From the NCBI GenBank assembly GCA_964530225.1, contig CAZHBA010000064.1, forward strand, positions 56,377-120,376: a stretch of DNA of 64,000 nt, written 5' to 3'. The position numbers and the translations under genes are program-made. The DNA is from CAZHBA01 sp964530225. GTDB lineage: Bacteria > Pseudomonadota > Alphaproteobacteria > UBA6615. This document shows positions 61,036-64,000 of the stretch, piece by piece. Every line of letters begins with the position of its first letter. The first letter of the stretch is position 1. The notes under the pieces are model-generated. The model was given only the letters and a program-made list of their open reading frames with translations. It ran no database searches and was not told where the DNA came from.

Positions 61036-61947
61036 CTAGGCGGCCAGCGTGAAATCGGCAGCGGCGAGGCGCTCGCTGGCGGTGGCAAGATCTTTGGGGT
61101 TGGCTACCTGAAACGGCGGACGCACGTGGGTCCAGCTATTGTCGTCCCAGGTTTGCGCGAAATAGGCCTTCATCGCTGGGATCACTTGCATACCGTTAAA
61201 CGCCTGGCGCAATTGGGTGAGATGAGCCTGGCGTTCGTCAGCGTCATCATCCTGCCAATGGCGGTAGGTTTCGCCGGCATAGGGCGCATTGACGTTGACC
61301 GTGGCCGAGATGCAGCCGGCCGCGCCCAGGCGCAAGGCTGGTACCAGGAACTCTTCCGAGCCCGGCATGAGGCGGAACGTCGGCAGTTCCACATAAATTC
61401 GTTTCATGCGCGGCCAGTCGCCGGAACTATCCTTCATGCCGACGATGGTGTCGGGAAAAGCTTCGTGCAGCCGCGCCACCAGCGAGATTGGCAGTTCAAA
61501 GCCGACCTGTTGGGGAAAGTTATAGAGATAGATCTGCAACGCTGGGTCGCCGACCTGCTCGACGATGTTCGCATAGGCGGCGAACAAGCCGTTCTCGCTG
61601 GGTGCCTTGTAGTAAAACGGCGGTAGCATCAAGACACCACCGGCGCCATTGTCTAGTGCGCGCTTGGTTAGTGTCACCGTGTCGGGAAACGCGCAGCAGC
61701 CGACCCCGGCGATTATCTGCGCACCGGTGATGCCGGCATCGGCCAAGGTATCGAGGATCGCCAGGCGCTCGTCGACGCTCAGCGAATTAGCCTCGCCCGT
61801 GGTGCCTAGAGGCGCGACACCGTCGCAGCCATTTTCGAGCAGCCAGCGATTGTGGGCGACCACGCGATGGAGATCGACCGCTAGATCGGCGGTCATCGGC
61901 GTCAGTGCCGCGGCGAAGACACCGCGCGGCTGGTCGTTGTCGGTCAT
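61036..61947 (-). CDS. DapA-family (dihydrodipicolinate synthase-like) aldolase/lyase
   Basis: This is a class I aldolase of the DHDPS/N-acetylneuraminate lyase superfamily. The Schiff-base lysine lies in IVGMKDSSGDW, the conserved Tyr in IYLYNFPQ, and the phosphate/carboxylate loop is PLGTTGEANSLS. It is 303 residues. It may not be the lysine-pathway DapA; its neighbours point to catabolism of a sugar acid or keto acid instead. The substrate is undecided. Confidence 0.85.
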   Translation of the reverse strand: MTDNDQPRGVFAAALTPMTADLAVDLHRVVAHNRWLLENGCDGVAPLGTTGEANSLSVDERLAILDTLADAGITGAQIIAGVGCCAFPDTVTLTKRALDNGAGGVLMLPPFYYKAPSENGLFAAYANIVEQVGDPALQIYLYNFPQQVGFELPISLVARLHEAFPDTIVGMKDSSGDWPRMKRIYVELPTFRLMPGSEEFLVPALRLGAAGCISATVNVNAPYAGETYRHWQDDDADERQAHLTQLRQAFNGMQVIPAMKAYFAQTWDDNSWTHVRPPFQVANPKDLATASERLAAADFTLAA

Positions 61948-61973
61948 TGCAGAACTCTCCTTGCTATAAAGCT

Positions 61974-62471
61974 TTAGCTCTTGCTGTGCGGCCAGCGCGC
62001 CCTTTTGAGCAACGGTGCGCCGCTGCGCTTTTGTTCTTTGCGCCAGTCGACGATGTGATTCTCCAGATCGCTGACGCTCTCCTCGCTAATCGCCTTGCTA
62101 TGCACCGAAATATCGACCTCGTGCACGGTGTCGGGGTCGCCCGAGACCAGCGGGTGCCACCAATACAGGTTCTGGCCCTCGGCGAGCAAGCGGTAGGCGC
62201 AGGTTTGCGGCATCCAGTTGAGTTCGCCGACATTGTCCGGCATCAACTGCACGCAATCGGGCACGTTGGTGGAGCGGTTGGCGTAATCGGTGCAGCGGCA
62301 AGCGCCGAGGTCGAGATAGCGGCAAGCGACGTTGGTCAGCGCCATTTCGTCACTGTCCTCGTCCTCTAGCTTGTACAGGCAGCATTGGCCGCAACCGTCA
62401 CATAGGGACTCCCATTCTTGCGCGTTCATGTCGCTGAGGCGCTTGGCCTTCCAGAAGGGTTCCTCGTTCAT
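61974..62471 (-). CDS. YcgN family cysteine-cluster protein
   Basis: This protein belongs to the UPF0260/YcgN family and has many cysteines that look metal-binding: CDGCGQCC at residues 24-31, CRYLDLGACRC near 50-60, then CVQLMP and CAYRLL. It is 165 residues, ending in a basic tail. Its ATG overlaps the cobB stop by four bases. The function is unknown; a metal or Fe-S role is possible. Confidence 0.87.
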   Translation of the reverse strand: MNEEPFWKAKRLSDMNAQEWESLCDGCGQCCLYKLEDEDSDEMALTNVACRYLDLGACRCTDYANRSTNVPDCVQLMPDNVGELNWMPQTCAYRLLAEGQNLYWWHPLVSGDPDTVHEVDISVHSKAISEESVSDLENHIVDWRKEQKRSGAPLLKRARWPHSKS

Positions 62472-63814
62472 GCCGCTCTATCGATCAAATGAATGAACGA
62501 GCCGGACACAGAGCCAATGACGCACCCGCAGGGGCCGAGGCCGGCACCGGTGGCGCTTGCCGCTTCGAACAGGGGCTGGCCCGGACCTTCGCGCACGACG
62601 GTAGCGTAATGGAATTCGTGACCGCGGAACGCCACGCCTTTTTCGCCCAGGGGGCTTTCGCCGGCCAGAGTCGCAATACGGTAGCCGAGATGCAGTCGCC
62701 GCTCGGCAAAACTGGTCCTGACCGGCAGCAAACTGGCCATTTTGTGGGTTTCGCCGTCGCCGTCGGTCAGGCTTTCGCCTAACACCATGTAGCCACCGCA
62801 TTCGCCAAAAACGGTGACGTTTCGAGCTGCGGCGGCACGTAGCCCGTCTAGGAATCTTGTCGCGGCGGTAAGTTCACCGGCGTGGAGTTCGGGATATCCG
62901 CCGGGCAGATAGACTGCGTCGGCATCGCTGTCCGGTGCCTGGTTGGCGAGGGGCGAGAACGGCACGATCTCTGCGCCTGCCTTGCGCCATGCATCGAGCA
63001 GAGAGGCGTAAGTGAAACCGAACGCCCGATCTTGCGCCACGGCGATGCGTTGGCCGAGCGGCGGGATTGGCGGTGAATTTTCGTTCGCTATTTCAATAAG
63101 TTGGGCGTGTCGGGCTAGTCCCTTCAGGACGGTGAGATCGATATGTTCGGCGGCAATTCGCGCCGCGTTGTCCAAAAACGGCTCCAGTGCCTCGTGTTCA
63201 CCCGCTGGCACTAGTCCCAAGTGGCGCTCGGGTAGTGCCAATTTTGCATCGTGCGGCACGGCGCCCAGCACAGCGACTTCGGGGGTCGCTAGCTCGACGG
63301 CGTCTTGCAGTACGGCTGTATGGGTCGCGCTGACGACCCGGTTCAAGATTACTCCGACGACATTGATATCGCTACGATGTTGGGCAAAACCGGCGACTAG
63401 AGCGCCGATGCTCGCAGCTTGGCGGCTGGCATCGACCACCAACACTACCGGCCAGCCGGTTAACGCCGCCAGATCTGCTGTTGAGCCAGCATCGGGCCGG
63501 CCCGGCAGGTTGACGCCGTCGAACAGGCCCATCACGCCTTCGGCCAACACCAGCTCAGTGTTATCTGAGAGCGCAGTTATGAGATGCGTTATGGTGGCGG
63601 GGCGCATGGCCCATGGGTCGAGGTTGACGCAGGCACGGCCAGTGGCGAAGCGGTGAAACACGGGGTCGATATAGTCTGGCCCGGCCTTTGCCGAGGCCAC
63701 GGAGAAACCGGCGTTGGCAAAAGCCCGTAATAGGGCCAGGGTCACCAGGGTTTTACCGCTGCCCGAGGCGGGCGCGGCGATGACCAGCCCGGGGACAGTC
63801 GTCTTAACCGGCAT
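62468..63814 (-). CDS. cobB: Cobyrinate a,c-diamide synthase
   Basis: CobB/CbiA amidates the a and c side chains of cobyrinic acid using glutamine and ATP. The P-loop is IAAPASGSGKTLVTLALLRA. AKAGPDYIDPVFH and the C-terminal glutamine-amidotransferase Cys in FGECGGYMVLGE are clear, with His in RGHEFHYAT. ATG 63814 gives 448 residues. Its start overlaps the end of cobA by 11 bases. The overlap with YcgN indicates an operon. Confidence 0.94.
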   Translation of the reverse strand: MPVKTTVPGLVIAAPASGSGKTLVTLALLRAFANAGFSVASAKAGPDYIDPVFHRFATGRACVNLDPWAMRPATITHLITALSDNTELVLAEGVMGLFDGVNLPGRPDAGSTADLAALTGWPVVLVVDASRQAASIGALVAGFAQHRSDINVVGVILNRVVSATHTAVLQDAVELATPEVAVLGAVPHDAKLALPERHLGLVPAGEHEALEPFLDNAARIAAEHIDLTVLKGLARHAQLIEIANENSPPIPPLGQRIAVAQDRAFGFTYASLLDAWRKAGAEIVPFSPLANQAPDSDADAVYLPGGYPELHAGELTAATRFLDGLRAAAARNVTVFGECGGYMVLGESLTDGDGETHKMASLLPVRTSFAERRLHLGYRIATLAGESPLGEKGVAFRGHEFHYATVVREGPGQPLFEAASATGAGLGPCGCVIGSVSGSFIHLIDRAA

Positions 63815-64000
63815 TGAGGGTGGCGCCCAAGCCGAGCGGATCGGCCTCAAGGACCCGGCCCGACAGGGCACCCAGCCAGTCGAGCCCAGTGCGCAGGCGT
63901 ACCACCTCGCCAACCACGAATAGCGCCGGTGGCGAGACCTCGTTGATGCGTTTGGCGGCGTCGCCCAGCGTGGTTTCGATCACTTTCTGTTCGCCGGTCG
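63804..64000 (-). CDS. cobA: Uroporphyrinogen-III C-methyltransferase, C-terminal end
   Basis: Only the last 65 codons lie in the window; the gene continues beyond base 64000. The visible part reads TGEQKVIETTLGDAAKRINE followed by PPALFVVGEVVRLR and GLDWLGAL, the normal C-terminus of CobA, which methylates uroporphyrinogen III to precorrin-2. The stop (63804-63806) lies inside the cobB coding region, so the two genes are coupled. It places this end of the window in a cobalamin gene group. Confidence 0.88.
   Translation of the reverse strand, partial: TGEQKVIETTLGDAAKRINEVSPPALFVVGEVVRLRTGLDWLGALSGRVLEADPLGLGATLNAG

Overview
The window is a gene-dense, moderately GC-rich bacterial chromosome segment that reads as alphaproteobacterial, most like the Rhodospirillales. 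The evidence is gene content and order: glnD-murJ-trpS-nfuA; tsaB-rimI-mucR-fur; miaB-phoH-ybeY-corC-lnt-metK-trmB; rimP-nusA-ylxR-infB-rbfA-truB-rpsO-pnp; fabA-fabB-fabI divergent from the heme-linked iron regulator irr; and rpsT-dnaA-dnaN-recF-gyrB. MucR and Irr are alphaproteobacterial regulators. No prophage, insertion sequence, CRISPR array, rRNA or tRNA gene was recognised. Most genes are housekeeping genes on the plus strand, often with 4-bp start/stop overlaps.

Layout. 1-8 kb: the end of an MFS exporter, then nitrogen sensing (glnD), the lipid II flippase (murJ), trpS and nfuA, with a cyclase-like gene remnant between trpS and nfuA. 8-11 kb: envelope hydrolases (Bax-like glucosaminidase, polysaccharide deacetylase, VanX-like dipeptidase). 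11-15 kb: tsaB-rimI, mucR, fur and the ornithine-lipid pair olsB-olsA. 15-33 kb: tRNA modification, ribosome maturation, lipoprotein acylation, SAM synthesis and the nusA-infB-pnp translation/RNA block. 33-36 kb: unsaturated fatty acid synthesis (fabA-fabB-fabI), divergent irr. 36-39 kb: a rubrerythrin behind an Irr-box-like palindrome, followed by an iron-sulfur protein and a DUF3501 protein. 39-40 kb: an SH3-like periplasmic protein, a decayed 2-hydroxyacid dehydrogenase gene and an extragenic palindromic repeat. 40-46.6 kb (minus strand): ubiE-ubiB-coaBC-dut-rrf2-cysK-moeB, covering ubiquinone, coenzyme A, dUTP removal and cysteine/sulfur. 46.8-56.5 kb: mutM, a small secreted protein, an enoyl-CoA hydratase, rpsT and the replication genes dnaA-dnaN-recF-gyrB. 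56.6-64 kb: transport and metabolism (TSUP exporter, YnjD-like ATPase, two tandem EamA transporters, an amidohydrolase, a DapA-like aldolase), then YcgN and cobalamin genes cobB and cobA.

Points worth a second look: (1) the likely Irr-controlled rubrerythrin/Fe-S protein/DUF3501 module, the best candidate here for an incompletely described system; (2) three iteron-like 14-bp repeats at exact 20-bp spacing beside a 25-bp A/T-only tract upstream of dnaA; (3) a MutM whose fourth zinc-finger cysteine is tryptophan; (4) a MucR lacking two of four zinc ligands; (5) a 2-hydroxyacid dehydrogenase gene reduced to its two ends by an internal deletion; (6) a G9 tract near the 3' end of pnp. All names come from reading the sequence and from family knowledge; no database search was run.
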